This document shows positions 1 through 7,236 of a stretch of DNA of 53,727 bases, in pieces. The stretch is from Bacillus litorisediminis (GTDB lineage Bacteria > Bacillota > Bacilli > Bacillales > JC228), in assembly GCF_022808645.1 (NCBI RefSeq), contig NZ_JAKZKT010000031.1:1-53727 (forward strand), given 5' to 3'. The notes beneath the pieces were generated by a model. The model saw only the letters and a program-made list of their open reading frames with translations. It searched no databases and was not told the DNA's origin. Both the position numbers and the translations under genes were made by a program. Each line of letters starts with the position of its first letter. Position 1 is the first letter of the stretch.

Positions 1-127
1 TTCGATATCTGTATTTACTTTGATTTGCATATGCACAATATTCACCCCAAGAATATTATGCAGCGCAATGAGCAAACTGTACATTCTTAAACAGTCATTT
101 ATGTACACTCTTAAATTAGCATTTATA
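1..127. repeat. 127-bp terminal inverted repeat, left copy (probable mobile-element end)
   Basis: Bases 1-127 are the exact reverse complement of 53601-53727, and identity stops at base 128. The copy holds two direct repeats of TGTACAYTCTTAAA (78-91 and 102-115), 24 bp apart. Repeated short motifs next to a TG...CA terminus are typical of IS21-type element ends. The most likely element boundary is the CA at 120-121, followed by TTTATA that both copies share. No transposase is present, so the element identity is inference. Exactly 127 bp also equals a common assembler k-mer size, which suggests the contig was broken here at a multicopy repeat. Confidence 0.8.
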
Positions 128-632
128 TTCTGGTATTAGCTGTCCGTTCCCATTGCTTATGCAAGGAGTAAATGGAGTTATTGACCAATAGTCTATCACC
201 GTTTTTAAAAGACACGTAGGTTTTGTTTTCTTCTTTAAAGAATTCTTGAATGTGATGGTGAAACAACCAGATGCAATTGTAGTCTTGAGGTGATATGGTG
301 GGCAACGCATAAATAGAATCTTGAGGGCAAATCATGAGAGGTGTTTTGTTAAAGTAATGAAGAGCTTTCCGGACTGCCTTTATTCGTCCGTCATAACTGG
401 AAGCTCTCACAAGGCATGCATCATCTAGTATTTTTAACTTCGAATGTGGATAACTCACTTGATTGCCTGATTGATCAAAAATAATCGTCTGATTCTTTCC
501 GTCATAGGCTGGTACTAGAGCCATCGTACTTAGCGTGATAAAATTTTTAGCTTTTTCCAAACAACACACTTCCCCTTCACCAAATTTGTAATTGATTTCC
601 CCTAATGGGTATTCTTTACTATTACCTATCAC
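123..632 (-). CDS. comK: ComK-like competence transcription factor, 3' end probably truncated
   Basis: ComK is the DNA-binding master activator of competence genes in Bacillus. The match is clear in the middle: STMALVPAYDG (residues 35-45), LDDACLVRASSYDGR, and the PPIMV-like block NKTPLMICPQDSIYALPT followed by CIWLFHHHIQEF. The frame ends at 169 residues, with the TAA at 125-123 falling inside the terminal repeat. B. subtilis ComK is about 192 residues and continues well past this point, so the C-terminal part is probably lost to an element insertion. The start is uncertain. GTG at 632 lacks a good ribosome binding site, whereas TTG at 560 follows AAGGGG and would give a length closer to B. 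subtilis at the N-terminus. I kept 632 because it sits about 60 bp from the upstream motif shared with the sigma-factor gene. Whether the product is functional cannot be told. Confidence 0.75.
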   Translation of the reverse strand: MIGNSKEYPLGEINYKFGEGEVCCLEKAKNFITLSTMALVPAYDGKNQTIIFDQSGNQVSYPHSKLKILDDACLVRASSYDGRIKAVRKALHYFNKTPLMICPQDSIYALPTISPQDYNCIWLFHHHIQEFFKEENKTYVSFKNGDRLLVNNSIYSLHKQWERTANTRI

Positions 633-692
633 TACTATAGCTCATTAACCAAAAAATTCCAATATATTTTTTCCGATTTTTTCTAAATTTTT

Positions 693-710
693 AAGAAACT
701 AGGAAACTAT
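693..710 (-). promoter_or_regulatory. Upstream motif of comK shared with the sigma-factor gene
   Basis: Read on the minus strand this is ATAGTTTCCTAGTTTCTT, upstream of the comK-like gene. The core TTTCCTA followed by a T run also occurs upstream of the intact sigma gene (805-811) and of its decayed copy (48701-48707). The DNA between here and comK is very A/T-rich with A- and T-runs that could hold ComK AT-boxes (AAAA-N5-TTTT), but I cannot assign a specific pair. The role is inferred from sharing only. Confidence 0.35.
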
Positions 711-801
711 CAAGATGATTGATTTTTCAACTTTCTCTTGGAGAAAATCACATTTTTCTTAGGAAAAATTAAAATTCCGGGAGCATATCCCTTTAAAATT
801 T

Positions 802-860
802 AACTTTCCTACTTTTGTCCCATCCCCTTCCCCCTAGTATGGTAAAGCTACCTGGGAATT
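802..860 (+). promoter_or_regulatory. Conserved upstream region of the sigma-factor gene
   Basis: TTTCCTA at 805, then TTTTGTCCC, then ACCTGGGAATT at 850 occur with the same spacing of 45 bp between the first and last blocks at 48701-48756. TTGTCC with a 17-bp spacer to TATGGT is a possible SigA-type promoter (815-820 and 838-843). Conservation across an otherwise decayed duplicate marks this as the regulatory region. The recognising factor is unknown. Confidence 0.45.
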
Positions 861-894
861 CAAAGAAAGGTGCACTTTTCGAAAGGAATGCAAG

Positions 895-1395
895 TTGGAG
901 GAATTTGAACAGCTTAAAACACAATTTGAACCGATGATTTATAAAATCATCAAGTCACTGAACATCTATAAAAATCAGTCCGAATTCTACCAAACCGGTC
1001 TGATCGCACTATGGGAAGCTCGGGAAAGGTTTGATTCAGAAAAAGGCCATTTTGTTTCTTTTGCTTATACGTATATAAGGGGGAGGATGTTAACGGAAAT
1101 GAGGAGATCCAATCGAGTCGAGCAGCGGAATGTCTATCCGAAGGAAGAATTCTGGGAGATGATTCAAGATGATGATGCCGATCCGATGCTGCATGCAAAC
1201 CACTTTCTTCTATCTATGATTGAAGGGTGTCATTTAACAAGGCAGCAAAAGAAATGGGTGATGTACACCTGTATTCACATGTTATCCGTGCAAGAAATAG
1301 CAGAAATTGAAGGAGTCAACGTTTCCGCGGTGAAACAGTGGCGCAAAGGAGCGAAGGAAAAGCTTAAAGGTCGATTATTAGAAATAAAAGATTAA
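895..1395 (+). CDS. Small sigma-70 family RNA polymerase sigma factor
   Basis: The 166-residue protein has the two-domain layout of a minimal sigma factor. Region 2 spans about residues 5-75 (FYQTGLIALWEARERFD, then FVSFAYTYIRGRMLTEMRR for core binding and -10 recognition). Region 4 spans about 112-160 with a helix-turn-helix (LSVQEIAEIEGVNVSAVKQWR). The start is TTG at 895, eight bases after GAAAGG; an ATG at 888 is in another frame and closes after six codons. It is divergent from the comK-like gene and shares an upstream motif with it and with the decayed copy at 48788. A 58-bp REP palindrome begins directly after the stop codon. It may direct competence or stress genes, but that is inference. 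I cannot name it beyond the superfamily. Confidence 0.8.
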   Translation: MEEFEQLKTQFEPMIYKIIKSLNIYKNQSEFYQTGLIALWEARERFDSEKGHFVSFAYTYIRGRMLTEMRRSNRVEQRNVYPKEEFWEMIQDDDADPMLHANHFLLSMIEGCHLTRQQKKWVMYTCIHMLSVQEIAEIEGVNVSAVKQWRKGAKEKLKGRLLEIKD

Positions 1396-1447
1396 TGAAA
1401 CAGGGGGCGGTTCTTGCATGAAACGCAAGAACCGTCCCCCTGTTTCA
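1396..1447. repeat. REP-like palindrome (two inverted 29-bp units), copy 1
   Basis: Two head-to-head copies of the unit TGAAAC...GTTTCA meet at 1417-1423; the left arm has lost several bases. It begins at the base after the sigma-factor stop codon, so it probably also forms the terminator stem. Confidence 0.85.
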
Positions 1448-1550
1448 AATAGCCGGTTCTCACCACGCTTTAGGGTGCAACCGGCAATTGTTTCTAAACG
1501 AATCGAGGATTTTTGCTTGCAACGATCGAGCTACACTGGAAAAAGAGGTG

Positions 1551-2513
1551 CTATCCTTGGAATGCTTTTTGCAATTCCGCAATGTTAAACTTTTTCATCT
1601 TCAAGAACGCCTGCGTGACACGATCGAGTTGTTCTTGCGTACCCTTGGTCATCATCTCGTCAAGGACGCTGGGGGAGATCTGCCAAGAGACGCCGTATTT
1701 GTCTTTCAGCCATCCGCACTGCTCGGCCTCGGGTACAGCGGAAAGTTTTCCCCAGTAATAGTCAATTTCTTCTTGCGTCTCGCAACAGACCATTAGGGAA
1801 ATTGCCTCGTTGAAATTGAACGGGTGTTCCAGCGCGCTGTCCATTGACGCAAACCAGGTGTTCTCCAGCATAAAGTCGGTGAACATAACCGTCCCCTCTT
1901 TGTTCGGCTCTTGGCCGGCGCCGTACCGGAAGAGAGATCCGGGCTTGGCATTTCGGAAGACCGAAAGATAGTATTCGCGTGCCTCTTCCGCTTTTCCGCA
2001 GTTTTTGCCTACGAACATCAGGGAGGGGACAATCGTAGGCCGCGGCTCTCCATCCGGATTCGTCAGAATGAGCTGCCATGAGACACCGTACTTGTCCTGG
2101 ATCCAGCCATACCGTTCGCTGAACGGGTACTTGTCAAGCGGCATAAGCGCGGTTCCTCCATCGGACAACTTATGCCAGACCTCGTCTAACTGTTCTCTCG
2201 CGTGCTTCTCCCGGGACGGATCGAAATTAACGATAAACGAGATGGAAGGATTGAACGTAAAGAGCGGCCCTGCAGAAATGGCCATAAACGGGTGTCCCCA
2301 GATGTTGAACGAAACGAGATCGCAATCACCTGAGGGCGTATTGTGCAAGGTCGTCTTGCTCGTGATCGTAGAATCCGGGAATACAGAGCAATAGAACTCC
2401 GCGGCTTCTTTTGCCTCCTTTTCGAACCATAAGTGTGGGGTGATCAGTTGGGTTAGCGGCTTCATAAACATTTCTGAAGAAACTTTCTCGGAACTGCTTT
2501 TGGCATCACTCAC
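1551..2513 (-). CDS. Two-domain VOC (PhnB/glyoxalase-like) protein
   Basis: The 320-residue protein contains two tandem VOC domains of the PhnB / 3-demethylubiquinone-methyltransferase-like type. Domain 1 covers about residues 20-155 (ITPHLWFEKEAKEAAEFYCSVF, ending DKYGVSWQLI). Domain 2 covers about 160-290 (VPSLMFVGKNCGKAEEAREYY, ending LKDKYGVSWQIS). Each half repeats the WLKDKYGVSWQ signature of the family. The tail ends in a helix with QAFLKMKKFNIAELQKAF. The start is GTG at 2513 behind AAGGAGG. Such proteins are metal-binding or resistance-type folds with few known substrates, so no reaction is assigned. The gene stands alone. The later VOC protein at 27056 is a different subfamily. Confidence 0.85.
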   Translation of the reverse strand: MSDAKSSSEKVSSEMFMKPLTQLITPHLWFEKEAKEAAEFYCSVFPDSTITSKTTLHNTPSGDCDLVSFNIWGHPFMAISAGPLFTFNPSISFIVNFDPSREKHAREQLDEVWHKLSDGGTALMPLDKYPFSERYGWIQDKYGVSWQLILTNPDGEPRPTIVPSLMFVGKNCGKAEEAREYYLSVFRNAKPGSLFRYGAGQEPNKEGTVMFTDFMLENTWFASMDSALEHPFNFNEAISLMVCCETQEEIDYYWGKLSAVPEAEQCGWLKDKYGVSWQISPSVLDEMMTKGTQEQLDRVTQAFLKMKKFNIAELQKAFQG

Positions 2514-2612
2514 GATATTTTCCTCCTTATATTAATAGGTCGTACATTTATTTAGATTCTAACACAAGGATTGATTTTACGTTTCTTACCGATTGCGGTC
2601 TTGATTGAAATA

Positions 2613-2671
2613 ATGAAACAGGGGGACGGTTCTTGCGTTCATGAAACGCAAGAACCGTCCCCCTGTCTTCA
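2613..2671. repeat. REP-like palindrome, copy 2
   Basis: 58-bp class palindrome with one missing T in the centre and one altered base at the right end. It ends within two bases of the stop codon of the minus-strand 5'-nucleotidase-like gene and would give that gene a strong terminator stem. Confidence 0.85.
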
Positions 2672-2672
2672 A

Positions 2673-4187
2673 CTAATGATTAAGGACAGTAATCCTTCCT
2701 TCTGCTTCCACCCGGATAACCTCAAGAGACTTTGCATATTCAATTAATACCTCTGCGTCCGTACGGGCACTTTCTTCACCGACGATTGTTTCACTTCCAC
2801 TAAAGTTATATCCGTCTCCCCCGTTATAGATATAATTCGGCAGAGCGACCAGATATTCTTTATTGGGATCAAGAGGTTCTTGATTTATAAAGATCTCTTC
2901 CACCCGTTCTCCAACAGGGTTGGATGGACGATAGGAATAGCTCATTCCAGATACCTGTAAAAATCCGCCGCCCAGTGTTTCCACTTTAGAGACGCCATTT
3001 TCCAAAGCCGCGCGGATGGTTTTCCCACTTACTTTTGCCAGCACAATTTTATTGCGGAAAGGGAGGATTGTATAAGCATCCCGAAGTGTAAAGTCTCCGG
3101 CTTCGATACTTGAACGGATCCCCCCGCCATTCATCAATCCTATATCCGCATTAAAATAGGCGCGATAACTGGCAGCTACAAAATTGCCGATATTGGTTTC
3201 CTGGTATCTGGATTCATGATTTTCACCATGCAATAGCGGGGTTTCTAATTTCGCAATCGTTTTTCCTAATTCCTCTTCCAATTTGTTCTGGTAATAGTCA
3301 GCCAATTCCTTCATCTCCGGATCTTCCGGGACTGTATGGTCTACTTCTATAACCGTTGGCTGAAGTTCAATTTCTTTTTTATGCTTGATAATATCGAGAC
3401 GAATAACGGAACCAATATTTCCTTCAGGAGCAAGGATAAAACGATCGCCATGGGGATAGATAAAGGATTGATTTTCTGCTTTTTCTTCAGTAAAGACAGC
3501 GTCAATTTCCGGAATCTCATCCAAGAGCATTCTGTCCTTCTCGAGCGATTCCTGGGTTAAGGCGATAATGGCGTCAACCTTTTTTGTTTCATTTATCTGT
3601 TTCACTGCTCTTTTAGCAGATTCGATCAAATCCTGCTGAATCACACTTCCATCCTGTGTCGTAGTATACATATCATCGGTAAGTCCAATGAATCCAATTT
3701 TGATCCCCTTTATATTGTAGATTTTGTAGGTAGGAACATTTGCGAAAGAATTTCCTGCAGCATCCGTTAAATTGGAGGATATCCACTGAAAATCAGATTG
3801 ATCCACTAAGTCTTTTGTCACTTCGGATCCAAAATCGAAATCATGCTGCCCAAAATTGGCAAGATCGAGATTCATCCGGTTAAAAGCCTCAACCATTGGG
3901 TATCCCCGAAAAACTCCGCCGAAGAGCGTACCTCCGCCAAGATCCCCGCCGAAAGTCACGATCGTCTTTGGATTTTCTAATCTTACTCTGTCAATCACCG
4001 TTTTTAGCCTTGCCACCCCGCCGCGGTCACCATAGGAATTCACGACAGGGCTGATTTCATGAGCATCATTAAAATAAAGAACCGTTGCTTTTTTAGGATT
4101 TTCATGGGCCCATGCACTATTTGAGCCAAAAATAAAAATATGTAATACAAAAGTAAAGCTTAACAGAACAGCAGCTATTCGTTTCAT
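2673..4187 (-). CDS. Exported 5'-nucleotidase/metallophosphatase-like protein with altered active site
   Basis: The 504-residue protein has a signal peptide (residues 1-27, ending AWA), an N-terminal metallophosphatase domain (about 33-270) and a C-terminal 5'-nucleotidase substrate-binding domain (about 305-500: ETNIGNFVAASYR, NGGGIRSSI, GGDGY). The family hydrolyses nucleotides or UDP-sugars outside the cell with two metal ions. The metal-site motifs here are partly lost. NDAHE (40-44) and GGD (80-82) remain. The usual GNH[ED] is GQHD (113-116), the expected histidine after IIAL is a glutamine (TQES, about 212), and the usual GHxH/GHSQ is replaced by FTEE (about 232). The binding domain is intact. 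The protein may bind nucleotides without normal catalysis, or use another chemistry. The start follows GGAGGA. Confidence 0.85.
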   Translation of the reverse strand: MKRIAAVLLSFTFVLHIFIFGSNSAWAHENPKKATVLYFNDAHEISPVVNSYGDRGGVARLKTVIDRVRLENPKTIVTFGGDLGGGTLFGGVFRGYPMVEAFNRMNLDLANFGQHDFDFGSEVTKDLVDQSDFQWISSNLTDAAGNSFANVPTYKIYNIKGIKIGFIGLTDDMYTTTQDGSVIQQDLIESAKRAVKQINETKKVDAIIALTQESLEKDRMLLDEIPEIDAVFTEEKAENQSFIYPHGDRFILAPEGNIGSVIRLDIIKHKKEIELQPTVIEVDHTVPEDPEMKELADYYQNKLEEELGKTIAKLETPLLHGENHESRYQETNIGNFVAASYRAYFNADIGLMNGGGIRSSIEAGDFTLRDAYTILPFRNKIVLAKVSGKTIRAALENGVSKVETLGGGFLQVSGMSYSYRPSNPVGERVEEIFINQEPLDPNKEYLVALPNYIYNGGDGYNFSGSETIVGEESARTDAEVLIEYAKSLEVIRVEAEGRITVLNH

Positions 4188-4282
4188 TGTATCCTCCTTC
4201 TATTATTCATTGGGAACCCCTTTATTCATATAAGTGTACAGGCAAAATGTTAATAGAGTATTGGGAAACTTTTAAAAATCGG

Positions 4283-4340
4283 TGAAACAGGGGGACGGTT
4301 CTAGCGTTTCATGAAACGCTAGAACCGTCCCCCTGTTTCA
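4283..4340. repeat. REP-like palindrome, copy 3 (perfect 58 bp)
   Basis: A perfect 29+29 palindrome. The centre reads CTAGCGTTTCATGAAACGCTAG, a compensated change from the usual CTTGCG...CGCAAG, so both arms changed together. It ends six bases before the stop codon of the 4347 gene. Confidence 0.9.
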
Positions 4341-4346
4341 TATCGA

Positions 4347-4919
4347 TTAACTCCTCCAAATTTGGCTCGATCGCTCTTCCTCAAACAACAGCTGCGAATA
4401 ATGGGTATCGAGCGAATAATTTCGTTCGCCAGTCTCCGCATCGATTGCCTTGTAAAGCAGTTTACTGCCATTCTCGCAGCTATAAATAAAATGCGGTTTA
4501 TAGAGTTTCAAAAAATCGACTGGCCTGAATGATGGCAACCGTTTTTGTTTAAAAATGAGCCAGTCAGTCAAAAAATCATTGGCCAGCAATACCGCTTTTA
4601 CTAAAGAAAATGAACATTGTACCAGCTTGCTTTTCTCCACCTCGACCTGATTTACAGCCGGAAGTCCTTTTCCAATGCTGGCACTGCCGGTAAAGCCATC
4701 CACCACGATAAACATCGATTCGACATGGTTGGAAAATGAAAGGTGATAGTGAATAACCCAATACGGATAATAAATACATTCTGCCTGCAGAACATTCGCT
4801 TTAGAAGAATTTCGTCGGAAAGCGCTGAAAAGCTTATTGAATAAACCGGAACAATTTTGACGAGCAATCTCCGAAGCTTCCGCAGCAGAGATCGTTGTAT
4901 TCGTGCAAGAAACTATCAT
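4347..4919 (-). CDS. Hypothetical protein downstream of an Xre regulator
   Basis: I do not recognise this 190-residue protein. It begins after a strong GGGGGGAGAGA site. It has no signal peptide or clear membrane segment. The middle (IYYPYWVIHYHLSF then SMFIVVDGFTG, about residues 48-77) looks like beta strands and resembles a generic sensor or PepSY-like strand pattern, but too weakly to name. It contains five cysteines. It lies 32 bp after the Xre gene 4952-5188 on the same strand and is probably co-transcribed with it. Confidence 0.65.
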   Translation of the reverse strand: MIVSCTNTTISAAEASEIARQNCSGLFNKLFSAFRRNSSKANVLQAECIYYPYWVIHYHLSFSNHVESMFIVVDGFTGSASIGKGLPAVNQVEVEKSKLVQCSFSLVKAVLLANDFLTDWLIFKQKRLPSFRPVDFLKLYKPHFIYSCENGSKLLYKAIDAETGERNYSLDTHYSQLLFEEERSSQIWRS

Positions 4920-4951
4920 TTCTCTCCCCCCTTATTTATACCGGCTCTTGC

Positions 4952-5188
4952 CTATACATACACGGAATGTTCTTTTTTCTTCGATTTGTATATTTTTTCG
5001 CTAAAAAATTTTTGAATAGGTTCGTCCAATACTGCTGCTATTTCTTGTAATAATTCTACATGTATTTTACGCCTTCCTAATTCGTACCCATTGTAGGTTT
5101 GCACTGGTATTTTCAGCCGATCTGCCACCTGTTTTTGAGTGAATCCCTTTGACAAACGGATCAAACGAACCGTTTCATTTACTTTCAT
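4952..5188 (-). CDS. Xre-family helix-turn-helix regulator
   Basis: This 78-residue protein is almost only a HTH_3 domain: VRLIRLSKGFTQKQVADRLKIPVQTYNGYELGRR, residues 6-40. The start is ATG 5188, behind a GGGGGG run, rather than an upstream in-frame codon that would add 25 residues from the A/T-rich control region. A short lysine-rich tail follows. It is divergent from a second Xre gene at 5358, and the intervening DNA carries a palindrome that either product could bind. It probably represses itself and the downstream hypothetical gene. Confidence 0.8.
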   Translation of the reverse strand: MKVNETVRLIRLSKGFTQKQVADRLKIPVQTYNGYELGRRKIHVELLQEIAAVLDEPIQKFFSEKIYKSKKKEHSVYV

Positions 5189-5241
5189 TTCCCACACCCC
5201 CCTTATATACGAATTGAAGAATATCCATAAGTTCATAATAA

Positions 5242-5258
5242 ATATACGATTCGTATAT
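5242..5258. promoter_or_regulatory. 17-bp palindromic operator candidate between divergent Xre genes
   Basis: ATATACGATTCGTATAT is a perfect palindrome around one central base. Related half-sites lie on both sides (ATATACGAA near 5204-5214 and ATATACTTTTCG near 5271). Position between two divergent Xre start codons makes it a likely repressor site. Confidence 0.5.
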
Positions 5259-5357
5259 GTCAATGCAGAAATATACTTTTCGTTTATTATTTTTTATTCA
5301 TATTGAAGAATATAGTACAATTTGAAGAAGTAAAGACTTTTGGGAGGACAATGGATT

Positions 5358-5699
5358 ATGGCAACTTTAGGAGACAGAATTCGCGGATTAAGGGAAAGAG
5401 CCAATCTGACTCAGAAAACCTTAGCGGAAAAATTAAATATTCCTCACCAAAATTTATCTAATTATGAAAGAGGATTTAGGCAGCCAGACTATGGAACATT
5501 AATAAAGATCGCAGATTACTTTAAAGTATCAACTGATTTTCTTTTAAAAGGAGAAGACTTCAATAAACTAGCTGAGCCGAAACCGGAATATGCAAATAAA
5601 AATCTTGATAATCATGAATGTAAAATGTCGAAAGAAAAAGCGCTGGAAGCATTGGAATGGCTTTTGCAGCATGAAAAGAGGAAATTACGGGATAAATAA
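5358..5699 (+). CDS. Xre-family helix-turn-helix regulator
   Basis: A 113-residue protein with a HTH_3 domain at residues 4-60 (LGDRIRGLRERANLTQKTLA, then NLSNYERGFRQPDYGTLIKIADYF). The linker is charged and the C-terminal helix (ALEALEWLLQHEKRKLR) could mediate oligomerisation. The start ATG at 5358 lies ten bases after GGGAGG; an earlier TTG at 5340 overlaps the binding site and is less likely. It resembles the small ImmR/SinR-type repressors. A 52-bp tandem repeat array begins about 115 bp after its stop. Confidence 0.8.
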   Translation: MATLGDRIRGLRERANLTQKTLAEKLNIPHQNLSNYERGFRQPDYGTLIKIADYFKVSTDFLLKGEDFNKLAEPKPEYANKNLDNHECKMSKEKALEALEWLLQHEKRKLRDK

Positions 5700-5815
5700 C
5701 ATTTTTAACATATTTTTAAAAATAAACTCTTTTCGTAAACTTTGTTCCTCTCAGTACCAATTTGTGTCCAACATAGTTGAATTTAGACAAGTTTGGTGAA
5801 TTTAAGGAAAACTAT

Positions 5816-6296
5816 GTCAGAATCAGAGCTGTATTCGGACAGCTTTGCCGAATTCCTAGCCTATCGTGTCAGAATCAGAGCTGTATTCGGACAACTTTAC
5901 CGAATTCCTAGCCTATCGTGTCAGAATCAGAGCTGTATTCGGACAGCTTTGCCGAATTTCTAGCCCATCGTGTCAGAATCAGAGCTGTATTCGGACAGCT
6001 TTGCCGAATCCCTAGCCTATCGTGTCAGAATCAGAGCTGTATTCGGACAGCTTTGCCCAATTCCTAGCCTATCGTGTCAGAATCAGAGCTGTATTCGGAC
6101 AACTTTACCGAATTCCTAGCCTATCGTGTCAGAATCAGAGCTGTATTCGGACAGCTTTGCCGAATTTCTAGCCCATCGTGTCAGAATCAGAGCTGTATTC
6201 GGACAGCTTTGCCGAATCCCTAGCCTATCGTGTCAGAATCAGAGCTGTATTCGGACAACTTTACCGAATTCCTAGCCTATCGTGTCAGAATCAGAG
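5816..6296. repeat. 52-bp tandem repeat array, nine units plus a partial tenth
   Basis: Units start at 5816, 5868, 5920, 5972, 6024, 6076, 6128, 6180 and 6232, with a 13-base remnant at 6284. Each starts GTCAGAATCAGAG and contains an ATTCGG...CCGAAT stem of six pairs with a nine-base loop (one unit breaks the stem). Variants show a higher-order order: units 2-4 are repeated as units 6-8. The period is not a multiple of three and there is no reading frame through the array. There are no unique spacers, so it is not CRISPR. Confidence 0.95.
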
Positions 6297-6382
6297 GTCT
6301 TTTGTAAAAACTTGAATACGAAAAACAACAATGTTTGTGAAAATAGCCTAAAATTATAGTAATGCTCAAAGGCAAACCGCCC

Positions 6383-7021
6383 CTATGTTTTACCTGCCCT
6401 CCATTCCAGCTCTTCCACAAACTCTTCGAAAGATACTTTGGCGATCACTTCATAGCCCCTGCCCCGTCCAAGAGGTTTTATAACAACAGTTCCCATGTTT
6501 GGGATTTCACCTAAACCAACCCCTTTTGGAAAACTGTGACCGATAATGATCCTATTACTGCCCCTAGGCGGTATCGTTTCTATAATGGATCGAAGAGAAG
6601 TTAAGATCCATTCCTGTTCCGACTCACTCAAATTGGCGCTCAAGTTATAAATAGTAATCCAAAAAGGGTCGACTTGCACATTTTCTTTTCCGAAAGCCCA
6701 TGCAGCGGTTTCTCTATTTCTGCAAAAAGGACTGGCATAAACCGGGAACTGAACAGGAATTCGCAAGCGGCGAATTGCCTCACCATACATTACTGCTTGT
6801 CTTCTGCCTGTCTCGGAAAGATTTCGTTGGGTCGAACAATCATGAAAGTTGAGATCTGGCTGATCTTCGCCTACGGTTGCTTCTCCGTGCCTGGCATATA
6901 AAATATAGCCGCCTTTTTGAAGTAAATTCACCAAGTGAAACAGAAGAACCGTCCCCCTGTTCCACTGCCATGCTAATTGTTCAGGGTTCCAGGTCCCACT
7001 CATATTAGTTCCGTAAAACAA
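6383..7021 (-). CDS. Histidine phosphatase (phosphoglycerate-mutase-like) family protein
   Basis: The 212-residue protein carries the branch-1 signature ARHGEA (residues 43-48), the second catalytic block ASPFCRNRETA, and IGHS near residue 160. These supply the phospho-accepting histidine, the arginine pocket and the second histidine. Such enzymes remove phosphate from small molecules or proteins; the substrate is unknown. The start is TTG at 7021 behind AAGGAGA. Residues 20-29 (WNRGTVLLFH) are encoded by a solo REP unit inserted in frame between LAWQ and LVNLLQKGG, upstream of the catalytic core. The core therefore looks intact and the insertion tolerable, but that is inference. Confidence 0.8.
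   Translation of the reverse strand: MFYGTNMSGTWNPEQLAWQWNRGTVLLFHLVNLLQKGGYILYARHGEATVGEDQPDLNFHDCSTQRNLSETGRRQAVMYGEAIRRLRIPVQFPVYASPFCRNRETAAWAFGKENVQVDPFWITIYNLSANLSESEQEWILTSLRSIIETIPPRGSNRIIIGHSFPKGVGLGEIPNMGTVVIKPLGRGRGYEVIAKVSFEEFVEELEWRAGKT
6935..6964. repeat. Solo REP-like unit inside a coding region
   Basis: A single unit of the same family as the palindromes (GAAACAGAAGAACCGTCCCC...), exactly 30 bp including one flanking base, lying in frame in the histidine phosphatase gene. Confidence 0.85.
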
Positions 7022-7156
7022 TTTAATCTCTCCTTGCAGTTGAATAGTTTCAAAGCCTGCTAGACAAATTTAGTGTATGCCACCCGTAAGAAAACGGTAA
7101 TTTGTTATGTAAAAGTCTAATTATTTACTCATCATCCCTCTCCTCTCATAACAAAA

Positions 7157-7186
7157 TGAAACAGAAGAACCGTCCCCCCGTTCCAC
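7157..7186. repeat. Solo REP-like unit upstream of the first EamA gene
   Basis: TGAAACAGAAGAACCGTCCC followed by CCCGTTCCA. It ends only about seven bases before the extended -10 of the EamA promoter, so it occupies the -35 region. Confidence 0.8.
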
Positions 7187-7192
7187 TCCCCG

Positions 7193-7201
7193 TGGTATAC
7201 T
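7193..7201 (+). promoter_or_regulatory. Extended -10 promoter of the first EamA gene
   Basis: TGGTATACT (extended -10) about 36 bp before the ATG. The same GTGGTATACTTAT block precedes the paralogue at 45859-45868. The usual -35 position is taken by a solo REP unit. Confidence 0.5.
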
Positions 7202-7236
7202 TATTAGGTTAGTTGCCTGTGAAATGGGGAGTAGAG

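Noticed and set aside
122-127. TTTATA as a target-site duplication of one element
   Set aside because: The copies are inverted, so a duplication from one insertion should read as the complement at the other end; it does not.
5816-6296. CRISPR array
   Set aside because: Units are contiguous 52-bp repeats without unique spacers and no cas genes are near.
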